Part shown: positions 17,722 through 25,689 of the stretch, piece after piece
Layout: every line of letters starts with the position of its first letter
How positions within the stretch are numbered: position 1 is the stretch's first letter
Source of the DNA: an uncultured Lachnospiraceae bacterium
Lineage (GTDB): Bacteria; Bacillota; Clostridia; Lachnospirales; Lachnospiraceae
Length of the DNA: 45,261 nucleotides
Reading direction: 5' to 3'
Assembly: GCA_910577275.1 (NCBI GenBank)
Contig: CAJTMW010000030.1
Coordinates: forward strand, 1 to 45,261
Notes under the pieces: generated by a model
Seen by the model: the letters and a program-made list of their open reading frames with translations, nothing else
Told to the model about the DNA's origin: nothing
Database searches by the model: none
Position numbers and translations under genes: made by a program

Positions 17722-19137
17722 ATGAAAACGATTATAAGGAAAGAAGTATTGCAGTCGGATTTGACTGCGATTGCGGACGATAAAGGAAAGAAATTTACCT
17801 ACAGGGAATTGCGGGAGAGGGCGCAAGGGCTTGAGAATTTTATGGAGGAACGCAGTCTGGTCTTCATTTTATGCGACCATCAGCTTGAGACAATCGGATT
17901 TGTCTATCAGGTTTTGACCGCTAACAGAGTGCCGCTGCTACTGGCACCCGATATCGGTCAGGATATGCTTGACAATTTAATTTCCATCTATGAGCCCGGA
18001 TATATTTATTGCAGCCGCAGGCATTTGATGTGCAGGCAGTATGCCGGGAGCTTTGAGCTGGAAGAACATGTTTTGCTGCAGACAGGCGGCAAAAGCTTTG
18101 ACATTCACCCGGACGTGGCGCTGCTTTTATCTACCAGCGGAACAACAGGGAGCGCCAAGCTGGTAAAGCTCAGCTACGATAATCTTTATGATAACTCGGA
18201 ATATGCCTGCCGGCACCTGGGGATAAAGAGCAGCCAAAAGGGAATCAGTCCGCTGCCCGTAAATTATACCTACGGATTTGCGTTCTGCCTCTGGCACTGG
18301 CATTGCGGGGCGACGCTTTTGGTGACGGACAAGCCCGTGATTAGCAGAGAGTTCAAGGATTTTTATGTAAGGGAAAGGGCAAATAATTTTGCAGCTACGC
18401 CTTACTCCTGGCAGATGCTGCAGAGAGTGAGGTTCTGGGATGAAGAAAATATACCATATCTGCATTTTGCAATGTCGGGCGGAGGGCAGATGTCGGAGAA
18501 AGACCAGATTAGTTTAGTTGCGCTTCTGAAAGAGAAATTCTGGATTGGATACGGACAGACGGAATGCACCTGTATTGTCACAGCAATGAACTTTGACGAA
18601 AGGAATATCAAGACCGGCTCTATTGGAAAGCCATTTGCCAATATGGAAGTCCTTACAGATAAAGATACCGGGGAGCTTTTGATAAAAAGTAAAAGTATCT
18701 GTATGGGATATGCCAACTGTAAAAAGCAGCTGGCGGAGGGCGATGTGAACCATGGAATCATGCGCACCGGCGACGTGGCGGATATGGATGAGGACGGATG
18801 CATTTATCTTAAAGGGCGGCTGACAAGGTATGTAAAGGTACTGGAAAAGAGAGTGAGTCTTGATGATATGGAAAATTATCTGAACAACAAATACGCAGGC
18901 ATCGAGTTTGCCTGTACCGGGGAGGATAACGGCATCCGTATTTTTTATACGGAGGGGAAAGAGGATTTGAAGGAAGAAATTACTGCTATGCTTGACCGGA
19001 ACCTTAAAATACCGGGGAGATTTGTCTCCTGCTTTTTTCTCAAGACAATACCCAGGTATGACACCGGTAAAATTATGTATTCCAGGCTGAAGGAGATGAA
19101 TTGCGAAGATGAAAGAAACCATTCAGGAAATGTGTAA
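17722..19137 (+). CDS. ANL-superfamily adenylating ligase (acyl/aminoacyl activation)
   Basis: A 471-residue AMP-forming ligase. The P-loop-like core is LLLSTSGTTGSAKLVKLS; GYGQTECTCIV and MRTGDVADMDEDG are the A5 and A7 motifs; the hinge LKGRLTRYVKVLEKRVSL and the C-terminal PRYDTGKIMYSRL provide the catalytic lysine. It is shorter than acyl-CoA synthetases (about 500-550) and close to DltA-like and other stand-alone loading enzymes. AAGGAG lies six bases before the ATG. Its 3' end overlaps the carrier-protein gene by 29 bp, so it most likely activates a carboxylic acid and loads it onto that protein. Substrate unknown. Confidence 0.87.
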   Translation: MKTIIRKEVLQSDLTAIADDKGKKFTYRELRERAQGLENFMEERSLVFILCDHQLETIGFVYQVLTANRVPLLLAPDIGQDMLDNLISIYEPGYIYCSRRHLMCRQYAGSFELEEHVLLQTGGKSFDIHPDVALLLSTSGTTGSAKLVKLSYDNLYDNSEYACRHLGIKSSQKGISPLPVNYTYGFAFCLWHWHCGATLLVTDKPVISREFKDFYVRERANNFAATPYSWQMLQRVRFWDEENIPYLHFAMSGGGQMSEKDQISLVALLKEKFWIGYGQTECTCIVTAMNFDERNIKTGSIGKPFANMEVLTDKDTGELLIKSKSICMGYANCKKQLAEGDVNHGIMRTGDVADMDEDGCIYLKGRLTRYVKVLEKRVSLDDMENYLNNKYAGIEFACTGEDNGIRIFYTEGKEDLKEEITAMLDRNLKIPGRFVSCFFLKTIPRYDTGKIMYSRLKEMNCEDERNHSGNV

Positions 19138-19348
19138 AAAGCTATGCTGTTGCGAGATTGCCGCAGACGAGGATTTGATTGCCTCAGAGCTTTTGGATTC
19201 CTTTAAAATCATGGAGCTTATCTGTTCTTTAGAGGACGAATTTCATATAAAATTCCTGCCGGACGAAATTCAGAATCTGAATAATTTTTCCAGTGTAAAC
19301 AGTATCTTTGACATCGTAAAGAGAAAGTACATACAGGTGAATAGTTGA
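19109..19348 (+). CDS. Acyl carrier protein
   Basis: A 79-residue carrier protein. The phosphopantetheine attachment motif is ELLDSFKIMELI with Ser31 as the modified residue, followed by LEDEFHIKF, as in DltC and ACP proteins. The N-terminus is unusual for its run CKKLCCCEI. It overlaps the ligase gene by 29 bp in another frame, which implies tight coupling of the two. With the upstream ligase and a WcbI-like protein it would form an activation, carrier and transfer relay that decorates a glycan. Confidence 0.85.
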   Translation: MKETIQEMCKKLCCCEIAADEDLIASELLDSFKIMELICSLEDEFHIKFLPDEIQNLNNFSSVNSIFDIVKRKYIQVNS

Positions 19349-19349
19349 T

Positions 19350-20561
19350 ATGAGGTATTCTTATCAGGAAGATGAAGTTTTTTTGACTGCGGATAATCTG
19401 CTGGCATATGGAAATAAAATCTGGTTTACAGAGCGTGACTGCAATGAATTGTACTGCCTTGATTTGGAAGAAGGGTATCCGAAGATGGTCTGTAAATTTG
19501 ACGCGGAAAAAGAATACCAGCCCAGGCTGTTTGGAGGGTTGATTCCTTTAAAAGAAAAGCTGTATGCGATTCCATGCGCGGCAGAAAGGATGTATGAGAT
19601 TGATACGGCAGCGGGGGAAGTAAAGGGGATTGCGCTGAAAGAACCGCAGCCCGGCGGATACCCGCAGTATATGGAACGGATGAAATTTCTTTCAGGACAT
19701 GCCTTTAACGATTGCATTTATCTTGTGCCAACCACTTATCCGGCTATTGTCGAGTATGACAGCGCAACCGGGGAAATCCGTTATTACGACGGATGGATAG
19801 AGGAAATTGCAAAAGAGTGCAACAAAGGCTTTTTCAGAAAGAGCTGTATGGCGGGGGAGAAGATATATATGCCCGGCGCCCTGGGAAATTTTGTGCTGGA
19901 GTTTGATGTGGAAACAAAGCGTCACCGCATCTTTCGGGTTGGAGGTGAAAAATGCTCTTATTCGTCCATTTGCCGGAAGGGAGAGCTGTTTTGGCTCTCT
20001 CCCCGGTCAAAAGGGCCGGTTGTCATGTGGAATCCCCACACAGGAGAGTGGAGGGAATATTGGGATTTCCCGGATAATTACACGCCCTGTCTGTGCAGCT
20101 TTTCAGATATTGTCTGCTTTGGAGACTGCCTTTACTGCATCCCAATGTACGGGGGCATGCTGATAAGGATTACGGACGCCGGATGGATGCAGGAATATCC
20201 TCTGCCCGGAAACAGGGAAGCAAAGGATTTAATTCCCTGTATTGTCCGTGATGAAATGTATTTATTTTCAATGACGGAAAACGAGTTTCTTATCATAGAT
20301 TTACAGGGAAATTGCAGGGTGAAAAAACTGCCCATGCCGAAGGAGCAGGAGAGACGCCACAAAAAGTATCTGTCCGAAACGCATCGGATACTGACCGGCA
20401 TCCATGAAGCGGAAAAAAGCCAGGTCTTATATGAAGACTATCAGGAGGCGCTTAAGGAATACCTTCAATTCACCCGGAAAAAAGATACGCAGGAGGAATG
20501 CGCAGAATGCGGTATGGACAACGGAACAGTGATATATGAGGAGCTTAAAAGGCTTCTATAA
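19350..20561 (+). CDS. Cytosolic beta-propeller-like protein of unknown function
   Basis: I do not recognise a named family. The 403 residues are built of repeats in which a hydrophobic strand and a Y/W-rich turn recur: KIWFTERDCNELYCLDL, KLYAIPCAAERMYEIDT, CIYLVPTTYPAIVEYDS, KIYMPGALGNFVLEFDV, LFWLSPRSKGPVVMWNP, CLYCIPMYGGMLIRI and EMYLFSMTENEFLIIDL, which is seven blades at about 45-50 residue spacing. This fits a seven-bladed Kelch/PQQ-like propeller. No signal peptide. It begins two bases after the carrier-protein stop. A scaffold or a glycan-binding/epimerase-like role is possible. Weak ribosome binding site, so translation is probably coupled. Confidence 0.75.
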   Translation: MRYSYQEDEVFLTADNLLAYGNKIWFTERDCNELYCLDLEEGYPKMVCKFDAEKEYQPRLFGGLIPLKEKLYAIPCAAERMYEIDTAAGEVKGIALKEPQPGGYPQYMERMKFLSGHAFNDCIYLVPTTYPAIVEYDSATGEIRYYDGWIEEIAKECNKGFFRKSCMAGEKIYMPGALGNFVLEFDVETKRHRIFRVGGEKCSYSSICRKGELFWLSPRSKGPVVMWNPHTGEWREYWDFPDNYTPCLCSFSDIVCFGDCLYCIPMYGGMLIRITDAGWMQEYPLPGNREAKDLIPCIVRDEMYLFSMTENEFLIIDLQGNCRVKKLPMPKEQERRHKKYLSETHRILTGIHEAEKSQVLYEDYQEALKEYLQFTRKKDTQEECAECGMDNGTVIYEELKRLL

Positions 20562-20576
20562 AAGGCGGGGAAAATT

Positions 20577-21680
20577 ATGCAGAAGACAGCAGTTTACGGT
20601 GCGAAATCCATTGCGCTGGGAGTATATGAAGCCATCCGGTTTTTGTATCCGGAAGTAGCCTGCATTGGATTTATCGTAACATCAAAAGAGGGAAATCCGG
20701 CCTTGCTGGCGGGTAAAAGGGTTTGGGAATTAGATGAACTGAAAGAAGAGTTTGCAGAGGAAGAGAGGACGGCGCTTAAGGTGCTGATTGCAACGCCGGA
20801 GAATCTGCATCAGGTGATAGCAGACAGCCTTAAGGAAAACGGCTTTGACAATTATATATGTATCGACTCCCATAAGGAAGCCGCGCTGATGGAAAAATAT
20901 TATACCGGAAAGGGAATGTTTCCGTCCCTTCATCTGCCTGATTGCGGGACGCAGGAAAGCAGGCTGCATGTTTTTCAGGTGAAATCATGGAAGGATAAGC
21001 CGCTGCGAAAACAGTATCAAACGCCTTATTGGGTAGAGCCATTGCAGGCAGGAGCTGATTTGAGCAAAGAAATAATTGCGCCATGGCGGGATAATGAAGG
21101 GATAAACATTTCCGGCAAGAATGTGAATTACAGCGAATTAACGGCGCTGTACTGGCTGTGGAAAAACAGGCTTTTATCGGAAGAAACATACATAAACGGG
21201 AAAAACGACAATGCGGAATATTACGGACTGTTCCATTACCGCCGTGTTCTGGATATTACCGAAAAAGACCTGCTTCGGATAAAAAGCAGTGATGTTGACG
21301 TGATTCTGCCTTTTCCAATGCTTTGCGAACCGGATATTAAAGAGCATCACACAAGATATATCAGCGAATCGGACTGGCAGGCGATGCTCCAGGCATTAGA
21401 GGAATTGCAGCCGGATTATGCAAAGGCATATGACGCGGTTTTTTCTCAAAGATATTTTTATAACTACAATATGATTATTGCAAAGAAAAGCGTTCTCAAT
21501 GATTATTGCGGCTGGCTGTTTCCCGTATTGGAGCGAACCGAGGAGTTAAGCAGCCCCAGAGGATGGCAGCGGGCGGACAGATACATCGGTTATCTCGGGG
21601 AAAATCTCATGACTCTGTATTTTATGTATCACAGGGAGGATTTCCATATCGCCCATACGGGAAGAATTATGCTTATATAG
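20577..21680 (+). CDS. Rossmann module plus DUF4422 predicted glycosyltransferase
   Basis: A 367-residue protein with two parts. Residues 1-110 are a Rossmann-like module (KTAVYGAKSIALGVYEAI, then VLIATPENLHQVIADSL). From residue 125 the DUF4422 domain (PF14393) is evident: LHVFQVKSWKDKPL, NISGKNVNYSELTALYWLWK and YYGLFHYRRVLDI, and a C-terminal AHTGRIMLI. DUF4422 proteins occur in capsule and LPS loci and are predicted GT-A-like glycosyltransferases. Start ATG preceded by AGGCGGGGAA. It is the last transferase-type gene of the locus. Confidence 0.8.
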   Translation: MQKTAVYGAKSIALGVYEAIRFLYPEVACIGFIVTSKEGNPALLAGKRVWELDELKEEFAEEERTALKVLIATPENLHQVIADSLKENGFDNYICIDSHKEAALMEKYYTGKGMFPSLHLPDCGTQESRLHVFQVKSWKDKPLRKQYQTPYWVEPLQAGADLSKEIIAPWRDNEGINISGKNVNYSELTALYWLWKNRLLSEETYINGKNDNAEYYGLFHYRRVLDITEKDLLRIKSSDVDVILPFPMLCEPDIKEHHTRYISESDWQAMLQALEELQPDYAKAYDAVFSQRYFYNYNMIIAKKSVLNDYCGWLFPVLERTEELSSPRGWQRADRYIGYLGENLMTLYFMYHREDFHIAHTGRIMLI

Positions 21681-21729
21681 AGCGGGAAAGCGCGGAAAAA
21701 TACATTGCCGCTAAAAAAGGGAGGAGAAG

Positions 21730-22392
21730 ATGGATTTTGAACTGACAGCATCCATGATGTGTGCCGATTACGGAAATCTGAAAAAAGAGGTCAGGGAATT
21801 GGAGGCTGGCGGAATCGATTCTTTCCATATTGATATCATGGACGGAAGATATGTTCCCAATTTTGCCATGTCGCTGAATGACATGAAATACATAGCAAGC
21901 GCCACCCGAAAGCCCCTTGACGTCCACCTGATGATAGAGCATCCCAATAATTGCATCGAGCTGTTTTTGGACAATTTAAGGACAGGCGATACGGTATACA
22001 TTCATCCTGAGGCGGAGTATCATCCGTCCACCACATTACAGAAGATTATCAATGCCGGGATGATACCGGGAATTGCAGTTAATCCGGGCACGAGTATTGA
22101 AACGGTATACGAAATGCTCCGCATAGTGAAGAAGGTGCTCGTTATGTCTGTAAATCCGGGGAATGCGGGACAGATGTATCTTCCTTACGTGGGAAAAAAG
22201 ATGACAAGACTGCTTTCCATGAGGCGGGAAATGGATTTCCAGATTTACTGGGACGGCGCCTGCGGAGCCGATAAAATACTGGAGTTTGCGCCTAAGGGGG
22301 TAAGAGGGTTTGTTCTTGGAACGACGCTTCTGTTTGGAAAGAAACAGACCTATGGGGAGACGTTGGAGAATATAAGAAGGCTGCGGTTTTAG
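21730..22392 (+). CDS. Ribulose-phosphate 3-epimerase-like enzyme
   Basis: A 220-residue TIM barrel of the ribulose-phosphate 3-epimerase family. Metal and catalytic positions appear intact: HIDIMDGRYVPNF (His, Asp), DVHLMIEHP (His) and YWDGACGADKI (the second catalytic Asp). Differences from housekeeping Rpe are VNPGNAGQMY where VNPGFGGQ is usual, WDGA where VDGG is usual, and GTTLLFGKK where GSA/GSS is usual at the phosphate site. It is therefore probably a specialised ketose- or polyol-phosphate epimerase supplying the locus, not the pentose-phosphate enzyme. AGGAG precedes the ATG by six bases; the gene is 49 bp after the DUF4422 gene. Confidence 0.82.
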   Translation: MDFELTASMMCADYGNLKKEVRELEAGGIDSFHIDIMDGRYVPNFAMSLNDMKYIASATRKPLDVHLMIEHPNNCIELFLDNLRTGDTVYIHPEAEYHPSTTLQKIINAGMIPGIAVNPGTSIETVYEMLRIVKKVLVMSVNPGNAGQMYLPYVGKKMTRLLSMRREMDFQIYWDGACGADKILEFAPKGVRGFVLGTTLLFGKKQTYGETLENIRRLRF

Positions 22393-22502
22393 GGACACTT
22401 ATACAAGATAATGGAATTGCAAGAGACCAGGATGAAATGAAAGCATGATGGTTCAGGGATAAGGGAAGCAGCGTTGCGGAACTGAAAGGGAGGATAAAAA
22501 AT

Positions 22503-22685
22503 ATGTTGAAATTAGCATTAAAGCCGGGCGATTCTGTAACTATAGGGAAAGATATCAGCGTAAAACTGGTAGAGAAAACAGGCTCCACAGCGAGGCTGCT
22601 CATCGATGCGCCGATGGAATATAAGATTGAGCGCCATAAAACGGAAAGAGAGACGGGAAAGATTTATATAGTGGGGAGCAAATAG
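22503..22685 (+). CDS. csrA: CsrA-family RNA-binding regulator, divergent
   Basis: A 60-residue protein that aligns without gaps over the whole CsrA core: MLKLALKPGDSVTIGKDI, then Arg31, Ala36-Pro37 and Arg44. CsrA dimers bind GGA motifs in mRNA leaders and, in Bacillota, mainly control flagellin (hag) translation with FliW as antagonist. Here the two N-terminal RNA-contacting arginines (R6, R7 of the E. coli protein) are Leu6 and Lys7, while Arg44 is kept. Start ATG has GGGAGG upstream. It lies 110 bp after the epimerase gene and no fliW or flagellin gene is next to it. Placement at the end of a glycan locus hints at a flagellin connection. Confidence 0.85.
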   Translation: MLKLALKPGDSVTIGKDISVKLVEKTGSTARLLIDAPMEYKIERHKTERETGKIYIVGSK

Positions 22686-22737
22686 GGTTACTATTCATGG
22701 CTTTTCTTTAGAATACTAAAAAATTGAAAAATGCGTA

Positions 22738-22767
22738 TTTACATTTTTATCCAAACTATGCTATGAT
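22738..22767 (+). promoter_or_regulatory. Sigma-A-type promoter for the nuclease gene
   Basis: TTTACA at 22738-22743 and TATGAT at 22762-22767 are separated by 18 bp, a good vegetative promoter. About 200 bp of leader follow before the gene at 22968. The leader contains GCAGGAGG and CTCCTGC copies around 22866-22895 that could pair into a hairpin, but no known riboswitch is recognised. Confidence 0.65.
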
Positions 22768-22967
22768 AACAGAAAGCATATTTTCTTTCTAAACAGTTCA
22801 GGTGATTTCTATTGTTCTAAGTTTCAGAAAATCCATGCTTTGATTCCAACTACACAATAGCAAAGCAGGAGGTACTGAAACGGTTCTCCTGCAGAGGCAG
22901 CCGGTTTTCGAAGGAAAGAAATCCGTTTGCAAACAGGTTGAAAAGGTATTTTAAAGGAGGACACAAG

Positions 22968-23831
22968 ATGAGTGAGGTAAGTGTACAACGCAACTACAAA
23001 GACACTGTATTTCGAATGCTGTTTAACGACAAGAAGAATTTGCTCAGCTTATACAATGCGCTCAACAGAACAAAGTATACGGATACGTACGGGCTGGAAA
23101 TTACTACATTGGAGAATGCAGTCTATATGAATTATAAGAATGACATTTCCTTTGTCTTTGATTTCAGGCTGATGATTTATGAGCATCAATCTACAGTCAA
23201 TCCTAACATGCCGTTGCGTGACCTGATTTATGTCACCAGAGTACTTCAGGGAAGAATCAGGAGTGAAAAGCTGTATGGTAAAAGTTTAATCAAAATTCCG
23301 GCTCCGAAATTCATTGTTTTTTATAATGGGGTAGATTTTCAGCCTGAACAGCAGATTTTACGGCTGTCAGAAGCTTTTAAGAAGCATCAGGAGGAACCGG
23401 CGCTGGAATTAACGGTGTCAGTTTATAATATTAATCTGGGGCATAATACGGAACTTTTAGAGGCATGCCATCAGCTAAAAGAATATGCGCAGTATGTAGA
23501 GCAGGTCAGAATATTTGCAAAAGGAATGCCTTTTCCGGATGCTGTTGAATGTGCGGTTGATTATTGCATTGAAAAGGGTGTTCTTGCAGATTTTCTATCA
23601 AAGAATCGGGCGGAGGCGATAGCAGTGAGTATTTTTGAGTTTGATGAAGAAAAGTTTTTGAAAAGTGAACGTGAGGAAAGCAAGAAGGAAGGGCGGAAAG
23701 AAGGACAAAAAGAAGGGGAAGAAAAACTCGCCGGACTGCTACGGGGGCTTATGGATGCCGGCAAAATGGAGGAAATGAAAAGAGCCTTATCTGACCGGGA
23801 ATACCGGGAAAAATTATATCAGGAAAAGTGA
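22968..23831 (+). CDS. Rpn/PD-(D/E)XK nuclease family protein
   Basis: A 287-residue protein of the Rpn (recombination-promoting nuclease)/putative transposase-associated family. The PD-(D/E)XK core is visible as FVFDFRLMIYEHQST (Asp, then Glu-X-Gln) after a DTVFRMLFNDKKNLLSLYNAL opening, with PAPKFIVFYNG following. The C-terminal tail EESKKEGRKEGQKEGEEK is a charged helical repeat typical of these proteins. The ATG at 22968 follows AAAGGAGG by seven bases; an ATG at 22938 has no such site. Members bind or cut DNA and are numerous in Lachnospiraceae genomes. The next gene begins 9 bp downstream, so the two may share a transcript. Confidence 0.87.
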   Translation: MSEVSVQRNYKDTVFRMLFNDKKNLLSLYNALNRTKYTDTYGLEITTLENAVYMNYKNDISFVFDFRLMIYEHQSTVNPNMPLRDLIYVTRVLQGRIRSEKLYGKSLIKIPAPKFIVFYNGVDFQPEQQILRLSEAFKKHQEEPALELTVSVYNINLGHNTELLEACHQLKEYAQYVEQVRIFAKGMPFPDAVECAVDYCIEKGVLADFLSKNRAEAIAVSIFEFDEEKFLKSEREESKKEGRKEGQKEGEEKLAGLLRGLMDAGKMEEMKRALSDREYREKLYQEK

Positions 23832-23840
23832 GGTAGAGAA

Positions 23841-24620
23841 ATGAAAAAGAAAGTAAGAAGAACCATTGTCACAGTCTTGAGCATTGCGGTCATAACAGGC
23901 TCGTCGCTGACTGCCTATGCGGCGCCGGAGGTCATGCCGGACGGGACGACCTTTGACGCGGAGTTTTATGCGGCAAACAATCCGGATGTTGTGGCGGCTT
24001 ATGGCACAGATACAGCGGCGCTTTACCGGCATTATATGGAATTTGGCAAAGTGGAGGGAAGAAAGGCCGTATCTAACACGGTAACCGACCAGAAAGCGCT
24101 GGATGCGGCGGCATCGGCCCACAATTATTATAAGGGAGTCACCAAAGAGCAGGCGGCCGCAGCGGACGCTGTGGCGCAGCAGATAGCCGAGTCGATTATG
24201 TCCAATACTGCATACACCACGGACTGCCAGAGGATAACAGCGGCGGCTCAGACGGTGGCGGCTTATTGTGATAACTGTATTTACGGCTCAGACACAAACA
24301 AGTATTACCGCTCCCCTTACGGGGTATTTGTGGCGGGCGTGTATACCTGTGCAGGCTCTGCCAGAGCGCTGGGGCGTGTGCTGGATTATATGGGTTACAG
24401 CTGGCAGCATGTGAATGAAAACAAGTGGAGTCATCAGTGGTGTATTGTGACCATGGACGGGCAGACCGGGTACGCCGACGGTATGGGCGGTATTGCCGGA
24501 TATGGGGAGATGGTAAGCGGCATGACGCTGGCTGACGAAGGACAATTTATTTTCCCACGTAGTTCCAGGGAACTGAAACCGGAACGGATGGCAATTTCGC
24601 AGATAGAATTTAGACAGTAA
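23841..24620 (+). CDS. Secreted transglutaminase-like protein
   Basis: A 259-residue exported protein. Residues 1-28 are a signal peptide (KKKVRRTIVTVLSIAVITGSSLTAYA, cleavage near AYA-AP). Next comes FDAEFYAANNPDVVAAYGTD with HYMEFGKVEGRKA, a short wall-protein repeat common in Clostridia. The rest is a transglutaminase-like cysteine peptidase fold with a likely triad of Cys170 (YTCAGSARAL), His198 (WSHQWCIV) and Asp213 (GYADGMG). It probably acts on the cell surface on peptides or wall material. GAGGTAGAG precedes the ATG. It is followed by a strong terminator. Confidence 0.83.
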   Translation: MKKKVRRTIVTVLSIAVITGSSLTAYAAPEVMPDGTTFDAEFYAANNPDVVAAYGTDTAALYRHYMEFGKVEGRKAVSNTVTDQKALDAAASAHNYYKGVTKEQAAAADAVAQQIAESIMSNTAYTTDCQRITAAAQTVAAYCDNCIYGSDTNKYYRSPYGVFVAGVYTCAGSARALGRVLDYMGYSWQHVNENKWSHQWCIVTMDGQTGYADGMGGIAGYGEMVSGMTLADEGQFIFPRSSRELKPERMAISQIEFRQ

Positions 24621-24634
24621 GACAAAACATAAAC

Positions 24635-24680
24635 GGGGGATTACACAGCCGCCAGTGTGGCCGTGCAATCCCCTTTATTA
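24635..24680. terminator. Rho-independent terminator, possibly bidirectional
   Basis: GGGGATT (24636-24642) pairs with AATCCCC (24667-24673), extended inward by CAC/GTG, and is followed by TTTATTA. It ends the plus-strand transglutaminase-like gene. A second hairpin, AGCCGGC (24689-24695) with GCCGGCT (24723-24729), lies between it and the end of the convergent chemoreceptor gene and may serve the minus strand. Confidence 0.75.
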
Positions 24681-24756
24681 CAATAAGCAGCCGGCAAAGC
24701 GTGCCGCCCGTTGTTACAATGCGCCGGCTCTCGAAGCGCGGCGGCGTCTGTTCCAA

Positions 24757-25677
24757 TCAGGACTCATATTCCTTAATAATAGGAGCAATCTGGGAAATCA
24801 TATTGTCAACGTCCTCAAACATGGAGCTCTTTGTGGTTCCAAGGTTCCTCGCATGATTGATATGGCGGACAACGTCCTGATACTGCTGGCGAATCTTGTC
24901 GAAATATCCGCACAAGGTCTGGAGAGCCGTCTTGGACTGGCTGATAACGTCGTTGATTTCCGTCTGTACCGTTGTGGCGCTTTCCGCCGCCTCGGTGATA
25001 TTGTCGAACATTTTGTAGGTTTCATCCACCTTATCAAGGCTTTCGCCAAGAGCCTGCCGGGAGGAGGTAATACTTACGTTCAGGTTTTCAGTGCCCTGCT
25101 CCACGTCGCCTACGCCGGAATCCACTTCGGCAACCAGATTCTTGATTTGCTCCGCCAGCGTCTTTACCTCCTCTGCGACCACGGCAAAGCCTTTTCCGCG
25201 CTCGCCTGCCTTGGCTGCCTCAATGGAGGCATTCAGGGCAAGGATGTTGGTCTGGTCCGCAATAGTTGCGATTTTGCTGGTACATGCCTTGATTTTTTTA
25301 ACCGCCGCCTGAAAATCGTCAAAGGTGCTTCCCATTGCGTCAAAATGGGTTTCCACCTGCATGGAGCTCTTTTTAAGCTCCTCCACCTCGCTTTGCGCCT
25401 GGTCAACGGAACGGGCGATTTCCTGCTTGACTTCCGCAAACTGGCCGGATACCTGGCTGATACTTAAAAAGGTCTGGTCAAAGTCCTGCAGGGTATCCTG
25501 AAAGCTGTCCGCCTCCCGGAGCACATTGCTAAAAGAGCTGCTTACCAGGCCAAGCTCCGTCAGGGAAGCCACTTCCTTCTGCACCATCTCCGTGTAATAT
25601 CCTTTCAGGCTGTTTGTCACATGAAGCACCGGATACAGGCTTTTTTTGGTATCCTGGGATTTTTTCTTAAATAACAT
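24757..25677 (-). CDS. Soluble methyl-accepting chemotaxis-type signalling protein
   Basis: A 306-residue protein made almost entirely of helical coiled coil with the chemoreceptor signalling hairpin: IADQTNILALNASIEAAKAGE followed by GKGFAVVAEEVKTLAEQ. This tip binds CheA/CheW in true chemoreceptors. No transmembrane segment, HAMP or periplasmic domain is present, so it is cytoplasmic. The gene starts 12 bp after the FIST-domain gene, with a G-run as ribosome binding site, so the FIST protein may be its separate sensory partner. Whether it feeds a flagellar motor or another CheA pathway is not shown here. Confidence 0.9.
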   Translation of the reverse strand: MLFKKKSQDTKKSLYPVLHVTNSLKGYYTEMVQKEVASLTELGLVSSSFSNVLREADSFQDTLQDFDQTFLSISQVSGQFAEVKQEIARSVDQAQSEVEELKKSSMQVETHFDAMGSTFDDFQAAVKKIKACTSKIATIADQTNILALNASIEAAKAGERGKGFAVVAEEVKTLAEQIKNLVAEVDSGVGDVEQGTENLNVSITSSRQALGESLDKVDETYKMFDNITEAAESATTVQTEINDVISQSKTALQTLCGYFDKIRQQYQDVVRHINHARNLGTTKSSMFEDVDNMISQIAPIIKEYES

Positions 25678-25689
25678 CTTGTTCCCCCC

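Noticed and set aside
24655..25467. Plus-strand open frame of 270 codons
   Set aside because: It is opposite the chemoreceptor-type gene, whose motifs are unmistakable; the frame is open only because of that gene's codon bias.
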